NCBI GenBank assembly: GCA_947095585.1
Contig: OX352763.1
Location: 48,812,481 to 48,876,480 of the forward strand
Length of the DNA: 64,000 bases
Source: Nephrocerus scutellatus
Taxonomy: Eukaryota; Arthropoda; Insecta; Diptera; Pipunculidae
Direction: 5' to 3'
In this document: positions 10,625 through 21,053 of the stretch, one piece after another
How the letters are laid out: each line of letters begins with the position of its first letter
Position numbering within the stretch: position 1 is the first letter of the stretch
The notes under the pieces: model-generated
Seen by the model: only the letters and a program-made list of their open reading frames with translations
What the model was told of the DNA's origin: nothing
The model's database searches: none
Made by a program: the position numbers and the translations under genes

Positions 10625-12702
10625 TGTAACGAGGTTTTCCCAGCCGGGGTAAAACTCAGTGTGACCAGGGTTCTTCGTTTATAAGGTCGTTACAATAAAA
10701 AGAATTTATTTGTTTGGTTTTATTTTCTTCTTTCAGTTAACAATGATTTATTTGTGTAAATTAAAGTGTAATGCTTATGATATCCGGTCGTACCCTCGGT
10801 GGCGGTGTGCATGTGCTGGCGAAGCGTAGTACCGGGGCGTTGTGTATTGACTATGTGGATGGTGAGCGCCCTTTGGTTGTACCCCTTAAGTCTAGCGTGC
10901 AGCTTTTGTACGTAATGGCAAGGGTATCTCTCTTAAACCATAAATGCGAGAAAATACTAGACGAGTTGCTAGTAGTAAGAATCACGGGGAAGGAAAGAGG
11001 CAGATTGTCGGAAATTCCTGCCCTTTTATACGTTTTGAATCGGGTGGAAAAGTCCTGTTATCCCTGAACCGTGGGACGATTGATGTTGTTTGCTCCCACG
11101 GTCGGTCCAAGATCCCGTTGTTGCTATGCTCATTGTGTTTTGTGGTTCCGTTAAATCATCCGATTTTGTGTTGGCTTGTCCAGCTCTGTACATGTTTTTT
11201 GTTGTATTCCTGCGTTGCAGAAATCAAAACATAATTTGGGTTTTAGCTTTGCTTGTCAGTGTGCTGTTGTTCTGCTCATCGTGTTGTTTGTTGTTGTTGT
11301 GTCTTGGTACGAAAATATTTTGCAATATGCAAATTCATTTGGTTTGAGTTGTTTTGGCTCAGCTCTGTGTGTTGGTTTTGTTGTTATTCGGCAGCGTTTT
11401 CGGGTTGTTGTTGCTGTGTTGTTCGGTATGTCGCTCCTTTGTTGTTGGTACTTTTCGGGTGTTGTAATAGGCATGCTCGTTTGGTTGGTGTTGCTTGCCT
11501 TCTATGATTTTGATGTTGTTCGGCTGCGTGTTTCGGGTTGTTGTTCTTTATGTCCTGTATCCCCTTGTGGGTCCTAGGGCCTCTACTACGCCTACGCGCC
11601 ATCGCGTGCGGTTCCTGGCAATAAGCTTCAGCTCTCTCCAACTCTTCCCTAATTGCCGTGCCTCCTCTTCAACTGTTCTGCGCCATGTATTTCTCGGACG
11701 ACCCGTTCTTCTACCATCCTGAGATAACGGGTTCCATTGCATTGCGTAGTTTGCTATGGAACTGTCGCCTTTTCGGAGTGTATGACCAATCCACTGCCAC
11801 TTCCGTCGTTGGATGGTTGTGCCTATTGGTTCTTGACCCGTTCTCTGGTAAAGATGTTCGTTAGAGATACGATTAGGCCAGAAAACCCTTAAGATGTTCC
11901 GTAGGCACCTATTTACGAATGTTTGTAATCTTTTTGTGATAGTAGCGGTCACCTTCCAAGTGCTGCACCCATACAACGGCACAGATTCAACATTTGAGCG
12001 GAACAGTCGCAGCTTGGTGTTTAAGCTGATCGCATTGCTTCGCCATATCATGGACATCATTCCAAAAACCGATTTTGCTTTGCCGATTCGGTTGACAATG
12101 TCCTGTTCGGTTCCACCTTCGGTCGAGACAATAGGGTTGTTGTTGTTATGTTGTAATAGGCATGCTCGTTTGCTCGGCTCGTCTATTAGTGTGCTGTTCG
12201 CTATGTCGCTCTTTTGTTGTTGGTGCTTTTTATCAGCGTTCGATCGTGATAGGTTGGGTTTGGTGAACCCTGCCGGCTATGTGTGTGGTGATCTGCTCTT
12301 TCTCACACTTGGAGGATAGTGGTTGGCCGCATTTGCCACTATCTGTATGGTTTGCCGACTTCAGTGACTTAGTTATGACTCCTCCTCAGTGTTCTGCTCT
12401 CCCATGCGAGTGCAGAGTCGGTGGTTCTCCGTCTCTCTCCCCCTCTTAATAGAGGTTTCGTACATTAAGAGTTTTGCGTGGAGAAATGTTCGAAAGTTGC
12501 AAAACGAGGGGAAATACACAAACGGCGAAATCAAAATTGTTCTCACTAGTGAGAGCTGGGCGGCAAGTGATCTTTCGCCTGTGACTAATAATAGTCACAC
12601 TTGCGGCCACAATATTTGGTACAGGTTGTATAAAAAATGAAAAAAGTTTTAAATTTGTGTGGGAGAAATTCGTCCCACGCTTTGACGAATTTGTTCCTCA
12701 CA
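10625..12702 (-). repeat. Array 1 LTR 3, outer 5' LTR (2078 bp)
   Basis: It has the same termini as the other LTRs. Its right end (CTCACA at 12697-12702) abuts the Gypsy-1 reverse transcriptase gene, not another internal region, so this is the true array edge. Only one copy of the 71-bp tandem unit remains (10889-10955). Confidence 0.88.
11548..12134 (-). pseudogene. LINE reverse-transcriptase C-terminus inside array 1 LTR 3
   Basis: This is the same 170-codon open segment as in LTR 2, with a few substitutions (for example Pro for Leu near the YGCSTW motif). Because it is open in two LTRs while not needed for the element, the openness probably just reflects youth of the duplication. Confidence 0.82.
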
Positions 12703-13101
12703 ATGTCTTCTAGCTAAGGCCTCGCAAAACATGTTGCATCAACCGCTTGAATGTAGCTGGAGCTTTGCACAAACCAAACGGCATTACAGAAAATTGATAC
12801 AAGCCGGTTCCCGCAGTAAATTCTGTCTTCTTCTTTTTGACATCGTTTAGTTTCCGATAGTCCACACAAAATCTCGTTGAACCATATTTTTTTTGAACAA
12901 GTACCACAGGGGGCTCCATGGGCTCTTTGACCTCTCTATGATTCCATTAAGTTCCATCTTCTTGACCAGTGTTTCTGCCTCTTGTTGTTTAGCAAGTCGT
13001 AATCGTCTTGGCACCTGTCGAATTGCAGTTGCATTTCCTGTATCTATTCGATGTCGCACTTTATTGGTTTTACCCATGTCGTTGTCGCTGACAGCAAACA
13101 C
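12703..13101 (-). pseudogene. Gypsy-1 reverse transcriptase, internally deleted and truncated
   Basis: Motifs FCVDYRKLNDV and GLYQFSVMPFGLCKAPATF are present, but the block between them, which normally carries palm motif A with a catalytic Asp, is missing. The gene is cut by array 1 just after VLRGLS and before the YxDD motif. It cannot encode an active enzyme. Confidence 0.8.
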
Positions 13102-13256
13102 GTCGGCAAATTGCTCTAGCGCCTTTTCTGCTGCTTGTTGCTGTGCTGCTGGAACACGTTTACACAGCGAACGAATTATCTGCTTCCTTTCCAGATGTAG
13201 TTGCGTACTCTTTATTTTAACATGCTGTCGATACAGTTTGCGATACAGTATTCTCC

Positions 13257-13870
13257 CTAAGTCTTGCCAATGACTGTTTCTTCTTTTATCACGGTCGGTG
13301 ATGGGCTAACATTCATCTTGGGCTGGAGTTTCACTATGGTTCTTCCACATAGCAATCCGTTCTTGTTGAAATTGGTTGGCTCCACTATACCTACTCTACT
13401 GTCCCCAAGATCACCGTTCACCTTGCCATATATGATTTTCTCGCACATCGGTGGTATCTCCACTTTTTCTTCAGTAATGACTCTTAGCCCACCACTCTGG
13501 TTGTCGTTTATTTGCAGGGGTACTTCCACATTACGCCATTTTAACACGTGGTTCTTCAGATCAACTGACATCTCGTGCTCTGTCATGAAATCCAAGCCCA
13601 ATATGCATTCATCTGTAATGCTGGAAACAATAAAACCGCATTCCTTTAAACATGACACTACAGGAGCACTCTCCTTTAATTGCTGCAACTTCAACGGTCA
13701 CTGTCCTCAATTATAACGAAATACTTTTTCCACTTGACCTATGGACACCACTTTGTGATTTACAACCGATCTGGAAGCTCCTGTATCCAAGGTAAACGTA
13801 CATGGGTTTCCTTCTAACACACCCATAACAACCAAGATGTTGCTTTCCTATCCAAGTTTGGCAATGTTCA
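13257..13870 (-). pseudogene. Gypsy-1 protease remnant
   Basis: The active-site motif LDTGASRSVV is readable near 13760-13800. The continuing open segment 13257-13694 contains the conserved ILGLDFM motif of retroviral-type aspartic proteases (13593-13613). Frame breaks separate these parts from gag and from each other. Confidence 0.75.
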
Positions 13871-14019
13871 CCGTGATCCTGGGGCTCTCTCCCTCTTCAC
13901 CAGCTTACCAGTAAAGCTGGTGTAACTTAGTTTTCCTGGTCTGCAGCTACGAGGTAAGCTGGCTGCTGCACTTCATTTATCTGTGATGCGCCTAGCTGCC
14001 TCAGGGCTCTTGACACGAT

Positions 14020-15277
14020 TCACTGGTTGCATTGTAGTTTGTACCGGTCTTGGTTCCTTGCAGTCGCGGATGAAATGTCCAGGTTTCTGGCATCTAAAAC
14101 ATTTTGGACGATAATTAGATGTGGAATTTCTGTCGTTCTGGAAGCCTTTGATTTTTTGGTATTCTCATCAATGAGGGCTTCTATTTGTGTGAAGTCCTCA
14201 GTTTCCAAATTGCACAAACTGGTTCTAGATGTTTCGTATTCCAAAGCCGATGCCAATACTTCATTCATCGACTTTCCTCTGGCTGTTGTCCTCAAATGAA
14301 GTTTTAATTGCTCATCTCGGAGCATTGATGAACGCATCCACTACCAGTCCATCCAAGATACCAGCCGGAACTTCACAATAGGCTTGTCGTGCGAGCTTAG
14401 TTATTTCCCGCTTTAATTCTTGAAGGCGTTCTCCTCACTGTTGTTTCTGGAGCTGTATTTTGGTTAGCTCCTGTGTGTGTGACTGTCCATAACGCAAGTC
14501 TAACTCTTTCAATATACTTCCGGAACTTATCTCGGCATTTGGAATCATTTGTAATACGGCAGCTACGTTGCCCCTCAACGATAGAATCAAAGAGTTTAGC
14601 TGTTCTTCCAAACCCCATCCATTATGTTGTACGGCAGCTACAAACTGGACTTTGAAATTTTCAAACGCTGTCTCACCATCGAACGCAGGAGGCTTCAATA
14701 TTCCTTTCTGGGTGCTAGATGATTCTGGAATGAGTCTGGCAATGTTGTGTTGAAGTCTTTCCATGACAAACTGGGTACGGTTATCCAATCGGGTCTCGAA
14801 CTCTTTAATTTTTTCTTTCAGACAGACCACTCACTTCTTCATGAATTCCATTTAATTCTCCTTTGAGCGTTTCTTAAATTTCGCCCATTTCACCTCTTAG
14901 TTGTTCTTGAATAACATCCAGCTTTTGATTTTGCTGATCAAATTTGGAGTTCAATTCCTGCTTCACTTCTTGTTTTGTTTCTGTGATTGTTGAATTTGCT
15001 GTTCAAACTTATCAGTCAATTTGGAATCTAACTGCTGATTTTGTTGGTCAAATTCTTTCTTCAGCTTTTTGCTATGCTGGTAACTTGTCGCTAATTTAAA
15101 AATTCAATTCTTGCTTCATCTCCCGGTTCTGTTGCTGCGATTGTTCATTTTGCTGCTACATTTGAGAATTCAAATCCTTTCTTAACTATTCACTTTGTTC
15201 ACTTTGCCGCTGCATTTGTTCTCTCTGCTGGTTAAACATGCTATTCATTTATTGCATTCGAACTTGCAACATGGCAT
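14020..15277 (-). pseudogene. Gypsy-1 gag remnant
   Basis: From the right, a Gln-rich coiled-coil-like N-terminus (15277-14830) with several stops is followed by a capsid segment (LKPPAFDGETAFENFKVQF, 14690). Near 14061-14106 comes a zinc knuckle, CFRCQKPGHFIRDC. At least one frameshift separates 14435-14830 from 14020-14337. Strong resemblance to mdg1/412-type or Mag-like Gag is from memory only. Confidence 0.75.
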
Positions 15278-15555
15278 TGTGGAAATTCAAATGTAGGTCG
15301 AATAAAAGGAAGCCTGCGAATTAGGTTTTATTAATATTTAACTTTATTTAATAACTAGCGAACCCCGATGCACTTCGTTGCAACCAACCAAAAAAATAAA
15401 TTAAATATTTTTTTGTGAAATGAGTGCATTGTATTTCAAAATTATTAATGTCAATCCAAAACATTTGAATATACAATATTTTTCGTTTGCCCATTTGAAG
15501 CGAGCACAAACAAACAATTTGGAGTTCCAACTCTTGAGCAGGACACGTATAGCTG

Positions 15556-15924
15556 TCAATGTGAAAAGCACGGCTCCTCCAAATTTAATCCGCATATTTG
15601 AAGCGTTTGTACTTGCGCCTTATTGATGGAAATGGCAAATGATAGACGCACTGGGAATTGCAAACGCATAAATTCAAATGACATGTCTGTTGGAATACGT
15701 GGAATGAGCACAATTTCACCTTTCGCGTTTCCGGTCAATATTGTGGCTTCAATTAAATTCGGCATCAATTTTTTTACTGCCAATCTTGTGCCATTGCACA
15801 GTTTTGGTGCATTTAAATTCCGCAGTAAAATAATTGATGGGCCAACCTTTAAATTCAAACAATGCGGTGGTTCCAATGAATTCAAAAATTCAATTGGATA
15901 ATTCACTGCATCATCTGTATTCAT
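15556..15924 (-). pseudogene. Helitron-1 Pif1-like helicase, C-terminal fragment
   Basis: The minus strand reads NYPIEFLNSLEPPHCLNLK, then LLRNLNAPKLCNGTRL and SFAISINKAQVQTLQICGL. These match the C-terminal motifs of Pif1-family helicases carried by Helitrons (the usual INKAQGQS box has Val for Gly). The fragment is detached from its N-terminal half. Confidence 0.8.
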
Positions 15925-16150
15925 TTCGCTATCAACAGATTTATATGATGTTACTACACCTGGTAATTTTTCTTTTTCTTTCGAGCAAATGTTTTTCTAG
16001 AAAATGTCATGGAATCATTATATTTTACAATAATTAATATCGATTAAATTTTAAAGGGATCAGTCAATAAATATAAACACACCTGCACATTCAACGGCAA
16101 TTTTAATGCAGAGTGTGCTGTTCGTCCACCATCCAATAGAGTAGCAGCGA

Positions 16151-16432
16151 TTACCGACGATGCAAGTGCCAATGCAATTTTTGTTGCGATAATGCCAAAA
16201 TCAGTGATATCACAAATGTTTTTCCCGTACCACCAGACGCATCCAAAAAATATAATCCACCGTCTTCATTTTGTACAGCTTGCATGATGGTATCATAGAC
16301 ATGTTTTTGATGGTCATTTAATTTGGGAACGTTCAAATTCACAAATGTTTGCAATTCATTGGGATCATACTGTTGTTCACGTTGCAATTCTCGATCAAAT
16401 AAATCATGCATTGGACGATTGGGTGGTGACAA
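16151..16432 (-). pseudogene. Helitron-1 Pif1-like helicase, Walker A fragment
   Basis: It contains LNDHQKHVYDTIMQAV and then FLDASGGTGKTFVISLILA, a Walker A loop typical of Helitron Pif1 helicases. It stops shortly after. The middle of the helicase is missing between this and 15924. Confidence 0.8.
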
Positions 16433-16948
16433 ACCTAATTGCCCTAATGCTTTATTTGCATTAGTGACCTTATTTTTTCGCTCATATGTTTTCGAGATAT
16501 TTGCAATTTTTCAATTTTACGTGTATTTGTTGTTGTTTTAGAAAGAGCGAGTTCATTTCAGGAAAAAAATCATAACTCGAGAATGGCTGGACCGATTTTG
16601 GATCAACTGACCATCATCACTCCTCCCTGCACCTTCCCTAAAAATGTTATGGCAATCGGTTGAGCCGTTCTCGAGTTATGGAGTGACAATCAAAATGTAC
16701 ACTTCTTTTTATATATATAGATAAGAATATTGATGTTTGTCGATTTATAATTAGGTGCGGAGCCGGTACACGTCTATATCACGTTCAAACCAAAAGAGAA
16801 AGAGAAAGTCGAATTATACTGTCGGTGTGACAATGCTGCTTCTGTCAGCATATTTTTTTTTGACAGCTGGGCAGGGTTGCCGAGCATCCATCAATAATTG
16901 TGGTGAGGCAGGGTTGCCACCACAGTACTCCCCCCGTGAGTGAGGGTG

Positions 16949-19376
16949 TTATGTAATGCTGAGGTCTTTAAAACGTACCTTGCGTCCGAAACGAGTTTTG
17001 TAACTGGTTGTTTTGCTATCAGTTTTCGGTGTGTTTTTAACGTATCCGTCATCATCGATTGTTGGTTCACTAGGAACATGTGCGGCCTTAAGTCGATCGA
17101 TCGAGATATTCTTCTCCTTACCGCCAACATCTAGGGTGTAAAATTTATTCTCTCGACGAATGACTCGAAATGGGCCGTCATATGGTTGCTGTAACGGCTT
17201 TCGGACTGGTTCGTTGCGGATGAAGACGTGTGTTGTTATTTTTAAATCTTGCTGCAGGAATACAGTTCTCGGCGAATGGTTACTGGCAGGTGCTGGCTTT
17301 ACGCTTCGCATGTAAGTACGGAGTTGCTTGAAAAATTCGTTCTCAATGATTGTATTTGATTTACTCGTTGGTGCTATGAAATCTCCAGGTGGCCGTAGTG
17401 TTATTCCATAAATCATTTCCGCTACTGTTCCGCCAATATCCTCTTTCAATGTCGACCTTAATCCCAGCAATATAATTGGCAGAACTTCCTTCCATCGTTC
17501 CGTATTGTGGCATTTGATAGCAGTTTTGAGCGAACAACGGTGCCAACGTTCGATCAAACCATTTGCGGCTGGATGGTATGCAGTGGTTCGCAGGTGATGT
17601 GCACCGATCATTCCGGTGAGATCATTAAAGAGGTCACATTAAAATTGGGGTCCTTGGTCTGTCGTTATCCGAAGAGGCACTCCAAATCTCGGAAACCAGC
17701 AAGTGAAAAGTGTTGATGCGATGGTTTTTGCGGTTATATCAACGTTGGGTACGCTTCAGGCCAACGTGAGGTTCGATCGATGTATGTTAAACAGTATCGG
17801 CAACCATTTGAAGGCCGTAGCGGGCCAACAATGTCCATATGTTTTTGTTCGAACCGCTGATTCGGCATTTCATAACTGCCAAGTGGTGCGACATTGTGGC
17901 GTTGAATCTTCGATTTTTGGCACGGCACGCAGCATTTTGCCCACTGACGGCAGTCTATGTTCAATCTCGGCCAAACGAACATTTTTGCAACCATCTTGAT
18001 AGTTTTATTGACTCCTGGATGACATAACTCGTGCACATTGTTGAATGCTGTTATGTGGAAGTCGCGAGTTAAATATGGTCGCGAAGTTCCCGTTGAAGTG
18101 TCACAACGTGTAAACTTGAATTAGAAAGTAAAAACCTTTTTATTTCTTGATCAGCCTTCTGTGAGTCAGAAAGCTTTTCGAAATCGAGTGTTGAAAATGC
18201 TGTGATGTCGTTGATTCTGGAAAATGTGTCAGCAACAACGTTTTGTTTTCCAGGCATGTACCGGACATCCATGGTGAACTGGCTAAGAAAATCTAGGTGT
18301 CTAAGTTGTCGTGGTGACGCTTTTTCGGGTTTCTGTTCGAAAGCGTATACAAGCGGCTTGTGGTCGGTGTAGATACAGAAGTTCTGTCCCTCCTTACTGC
18401 CTTACTGCCTTGTAAGCACTTAACAATTCACGGTCGTAAGTACTGTACTTAGATTGCGCAGGTGATAATTTTTCAAGAGGCTCCCAGGAATTCTCCTGAA
18501 ACTGTTGTAATGCGGCACCCACGGCACTGTTAGAAGCATCAACCATGATGGCGAGTTGTGCTTCGGGTTTGGGGAAAGCTAAGAGTGTGGCTCTGCCGAT
18601 ATCTTCCTTGCAACTGTCGAATGCTTGGATTGCCGTTTCGTTCCAGCATATTACTGAACGGTCGTTCCTTTTGTTGCCTTTAAACAGGTCGAAAAGCACT
18701 TGTTGCTTTTCGGCAGCTCGCGGGATGAAACGACGGTAGAAATTTCTTGTTGCGAGGAATCGTCGTAGGTCGCACACAAGTTTAGGCAGCTCGTAGTTTT
18801 TTAAAGCTTCTATTCGTTCGGGTAGTGGTCGTACGCCGTGTTTTCCAAAGAAGTGACCCACAATACATTTTGAGACGTTGTGTTCCAGCAGTTTTTGAAA
18901 CAGAATTCGAAGGTGTTGACGGTGCTGTTGCTCGTTTTCGGAAGCAACCAAAATGTCGTCCAGATATGCTTTGGCGAAATCAAAGTCTTTGACGATTTGG
19001 TCGATAAATCTTTGGAATGTCTGTCCAGCATTTCGTAAGCCAAAGGTCATCTGAACGAATTCAAACATTCCGAAAGGTGTGGTGATGGCAGTTTTGGGCA
19101 CATCGTCTGGTTCCACGGGATTTGGTGATACGCTCTTTTTAGTTCCACTGTCGAGAAAATTCGTTTGCCGAGCAAAAGTTGTGCGAAATCATGGATGTGT
19201 GGCAGGGGATAACGGTCTGGTTCTGTTACAGCGTTTAGTCGTCGGAAGTCGCCGCAAGGTCTCCATTCGCCGTTTGATTTCCTAACGAGGTGTAGTGGGC
19301 TTGCCCAAGGGCTTCTCGATAGGCGGCAGATTCCTTGCTCTAACATTATTTTAAACTCGTCTTTAGCGACTTTCAA
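16949..19376 (-). pseudogene. Array 2 unit 1 pol (RT, RNase H, integrase), multiply broken
   Basis: RT begins at 19376 ([18 protein letters not shown]). Motif A reads [14 protein letters not shown], with Glu where Asp is expected; a one-base loss then shifts frame near 19110. Next come GLRNAGQTFQRF, AYLDDILVAS and RNase H (IMVDASNSAVGAALQQF, ending 18394, then YMPGKQNVVAD at 18250). Integrase has HELCHPGVNK...CCVPCQKSK zinc binding and HMDIVGPL (17734-18036), an in-frame stop near 17642 and HHLRTTAYHPAANGLIERWH (17611-16949). It is not functional. Confidence 0.85.
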
Positions 19377-20768
19377 CTTTTCGGGACATTATCTTCGTGG
19401 TTGTGAAAAGATCGGCGGACCTTTGGTGACGATGTGGTGTGTGTCACCACGTGTTGAATTTTACTTAGTACGATGGTACTGCGAGTAATGTCCTTAAAAT
19501 CTCGTAATATATCCTGAAAAGGAAGAGAGTCATTGATTGTGGATAATTTAGCTGTTACCGTTCTTGCCACACTTCCACGAATCGCACAGTTGGTTGTTTC
19601 GTCCAACAATTTTTTTTGGCGAATGTCGACTTGGAGGTTATATTTTTGTAGGAAGTCGACTCCAAGTATCGATTGCGAGACATCTGCGACGATGAATAAC
19701 CATGGAAACGATCTTCTAAGTCCCAGGTCAATCACAAGATGTTTTTCTCCGTAAGTCTGGATGTGAGTTCTGTTCGCAGCGTAGAGAAATTTGTCGGCGT
19801 CTGGTTGATGTCTTTGCAGTTTATTGGGCGGTATTACCGAAATATCGGCGCCGGTGTCGACAAGAAATTTGAGCTTGCTTTTGTTGTCTGTCACAAAAAG
19901 GCGGCGGTTGTTAGCGAGTCGTCTGTCAAGTGCCGCTGTTGCTGACAGAAGAATTAATTTCCCGACTGGAATTTGCATGGTGCACGACATTTTTTTGCTG
20001 TATCGCCAAATTTTCTGTGGTACCAACATATATGTTGATGTTATGTTTGCGCGGTTCCGGGAAGTAGAACGATGGCGATTGCGGACTTCGATTCCCTTTG
20101 GATGTGAACGTAGTTCAGCAATCTGTTTGGTAAGCAGTGATACTTGTGCTTCCAACGTGTTATTGTGAACTTGTTGTGTTGTTGATATCACAGAAATATT
20201 TGAGGAATCGCTTATTTCGGCAATTTTGTCGGCTAAAACGGCAATTTGTTGCAACTTTTCATTGCTGATGGAAATGATGCTGCGAATTTTTGTAGGTAGC
20301 CTCTGCAGCCAGATCGCCTTAAGAATTTCTTCGCTCATAATGCTGCCACCTAATTCGCGCATTTCACGGAGTAGCTGAGACGGTCGCATGTCGCCTAATT
20401 CTGCATCTTGCAGGAGTTTTTTTTATTCGTAACTGCTCCGAGTCGGCGAATTGTTCGATCAGTCGTTTCTTAAGCGTGGAATACATATTCGATGGCGGAG
20501 GATTGAGAATTATGTCGCTCACGTGCACTAAAACGCTGCTTTCGATTGCAGCAACAACTGTGTGGTATTGTGTCTCGTCTTTTGAAATTCCACTTGCGAA
20601 AAATTGTGACTCCACTTGAGCAAACCATAGCTCCGGTTTGGCGCTCCAAAATGGAGGGATTTTTACTACTATGCGGGAGACTTCTCGTGTTTGTTGGTTA
20701 TATTGGGAATTCGACGAATTATCTTCCGTCTGCATGTCGACGTCTGGGTCACCAATGTGGAAACTCAA
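19373..20768 (-). pseudogene. Array 2 unit 1 gag-protease
   Basis: The ATG at 20766-20768 opens MSFHIGDPDVDMQTED, then the capsid-like KIPPFWSAKPELWFAQVE. After EQLRIKK a run of eight A (minus strand, near 20417-20424) shifts the frame by one. The next frame continues from LLQDAELGDMRPSQLL through capsid (WLQRLPTKIRSIIS) into a protease with FLVDTGADISVIP and SILGVDFLQKY, ending at 19373. No classical CCHC knuckle is obvious between capsid and protease. The frame break may be a mutation, a homopolymer sequencing error or, less likely, programmed frameshifting. Confidence 0.85.
20737..20754 (-). other. Primer binding site, array 2 unit 1
   Basis: The minus strand reads TGGTGACCCAGACGT, close to the complement of the 3' end of Trp tRNA (one mismatch in the first 15 bases, from memory). 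It starts one base after the LTR and lies inside the gag reading frame. Confidence 0.75.
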
Positions 20769-21029
20769 ATGTCGGTCGAATAAAAGGAAGCCTGCGAATT
20801 TATTAATATTTAACTTTATTTAATAATAAGAATATTGATGTTTGTCGATTTATAATTAGGTGCGGAGCCGGTGCACGTCTATATCGCGTTCAAACCAAAA
20901 GAGAAAGAGAAAGTCGAATTATACTGTCGGTGTGACAATGCTGCTTCTGTCAGCATATTTTGTTTTGACAGCTGGGCAGGGTTGCCGAGCATCCATCGGT
21001 AATTGTGGTGAGGCAGGGTTGCCACCACA
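20756..21029 (-). repeat. Array 2 LTR B (274 bp)
   Basis: This LTR is bounded by TGTGG and CCACA on the minus strand. It contains the first 13 bases of the gag reading frame (ATG at 20766-20768) just before the primer site. It appears identical to LTRs C and D by eye. Confidence 0.9.
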
Positions 21030-21053
21030 GTACTCCCCCCGTGAGTGAGGGTG

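Larger units (their letters stand above)
1..12702 (-). mobile_element. Array 1: tandem head-to-tail LTR retrotransposon (gag-PR only)
   Basis: In + coordinates the order is internal 1-1939, LTR 1940-4056, internal 4057-6231, LTR 6232-8385, internal 8386-10624, LTR 10625-12702. Element strand is minus, so the LTR at 12702 is the outer 5' LTR. Each LTR reads TGTGAG...GTTACA on the minus strand. It is followed by two bases and a Lys-tRNA-like primer site, and preceded by a purine tract complementary to 4057-4070. The internal regions (about 2.2 kb) encode only Gag-protease; I see no reverse transcriptase, integrase or env. This fits a non-autonomous LTR element joined copy to copy through shared LTRs. 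The array continues past the left edge. Confidence 0.88.
12703..15277 (-). mobile_element. Gypsy-1: older degraded Ty3/Gypsy element, left-hand piece
   Basis: Minus-strand order is gag (15277 to about 14000), protease (13870-13257), reverse transcriptase (13101-12703). It is cut on the left by array 1 and on the right by array 2. A short piece of its gag 5' region continues at 31451-31510. No LTR of this element is visible; the rest of pol should lie left of array 1. Confidence 0.8.
15355..16721 (-). mobile_element. Helitron-1, internally deleted, inserted in array 2 LTR A
   Basis: On the minus strand it begins TCTATATATATATAAAAAG and ends GGTTCGCTAG, the expected TC...CTRR Helitron ends, and sits between A and T of the LTR with no target duplication. 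It retains pieces of a Pif1-type helicase but no Rep nuclease. An inverted pair containing CATAACTCGAGAA lies near its 5' end (16570-16681). Confidence 0.85.
15278..16924 (-). repeat. Array 2 LTR A, outer 3' LTR, interrupted by a Helitron
   Basis: The LTR sequence is 15278-15354 plus 16722-16924 (280 bp). It shows more differences from LTRs B-D than these show among themselves, consistent with being an original outer LTR. The left flank is Gypsy-1 gag. Confidence 0.85.

Noticed and set aside
15556..16432. A cellular Pif1 helicase gene
   Set aside because: Both pieces lie inside a TC...CTAG element inserted in an LTR, and the wording is that of Helitron helicases.
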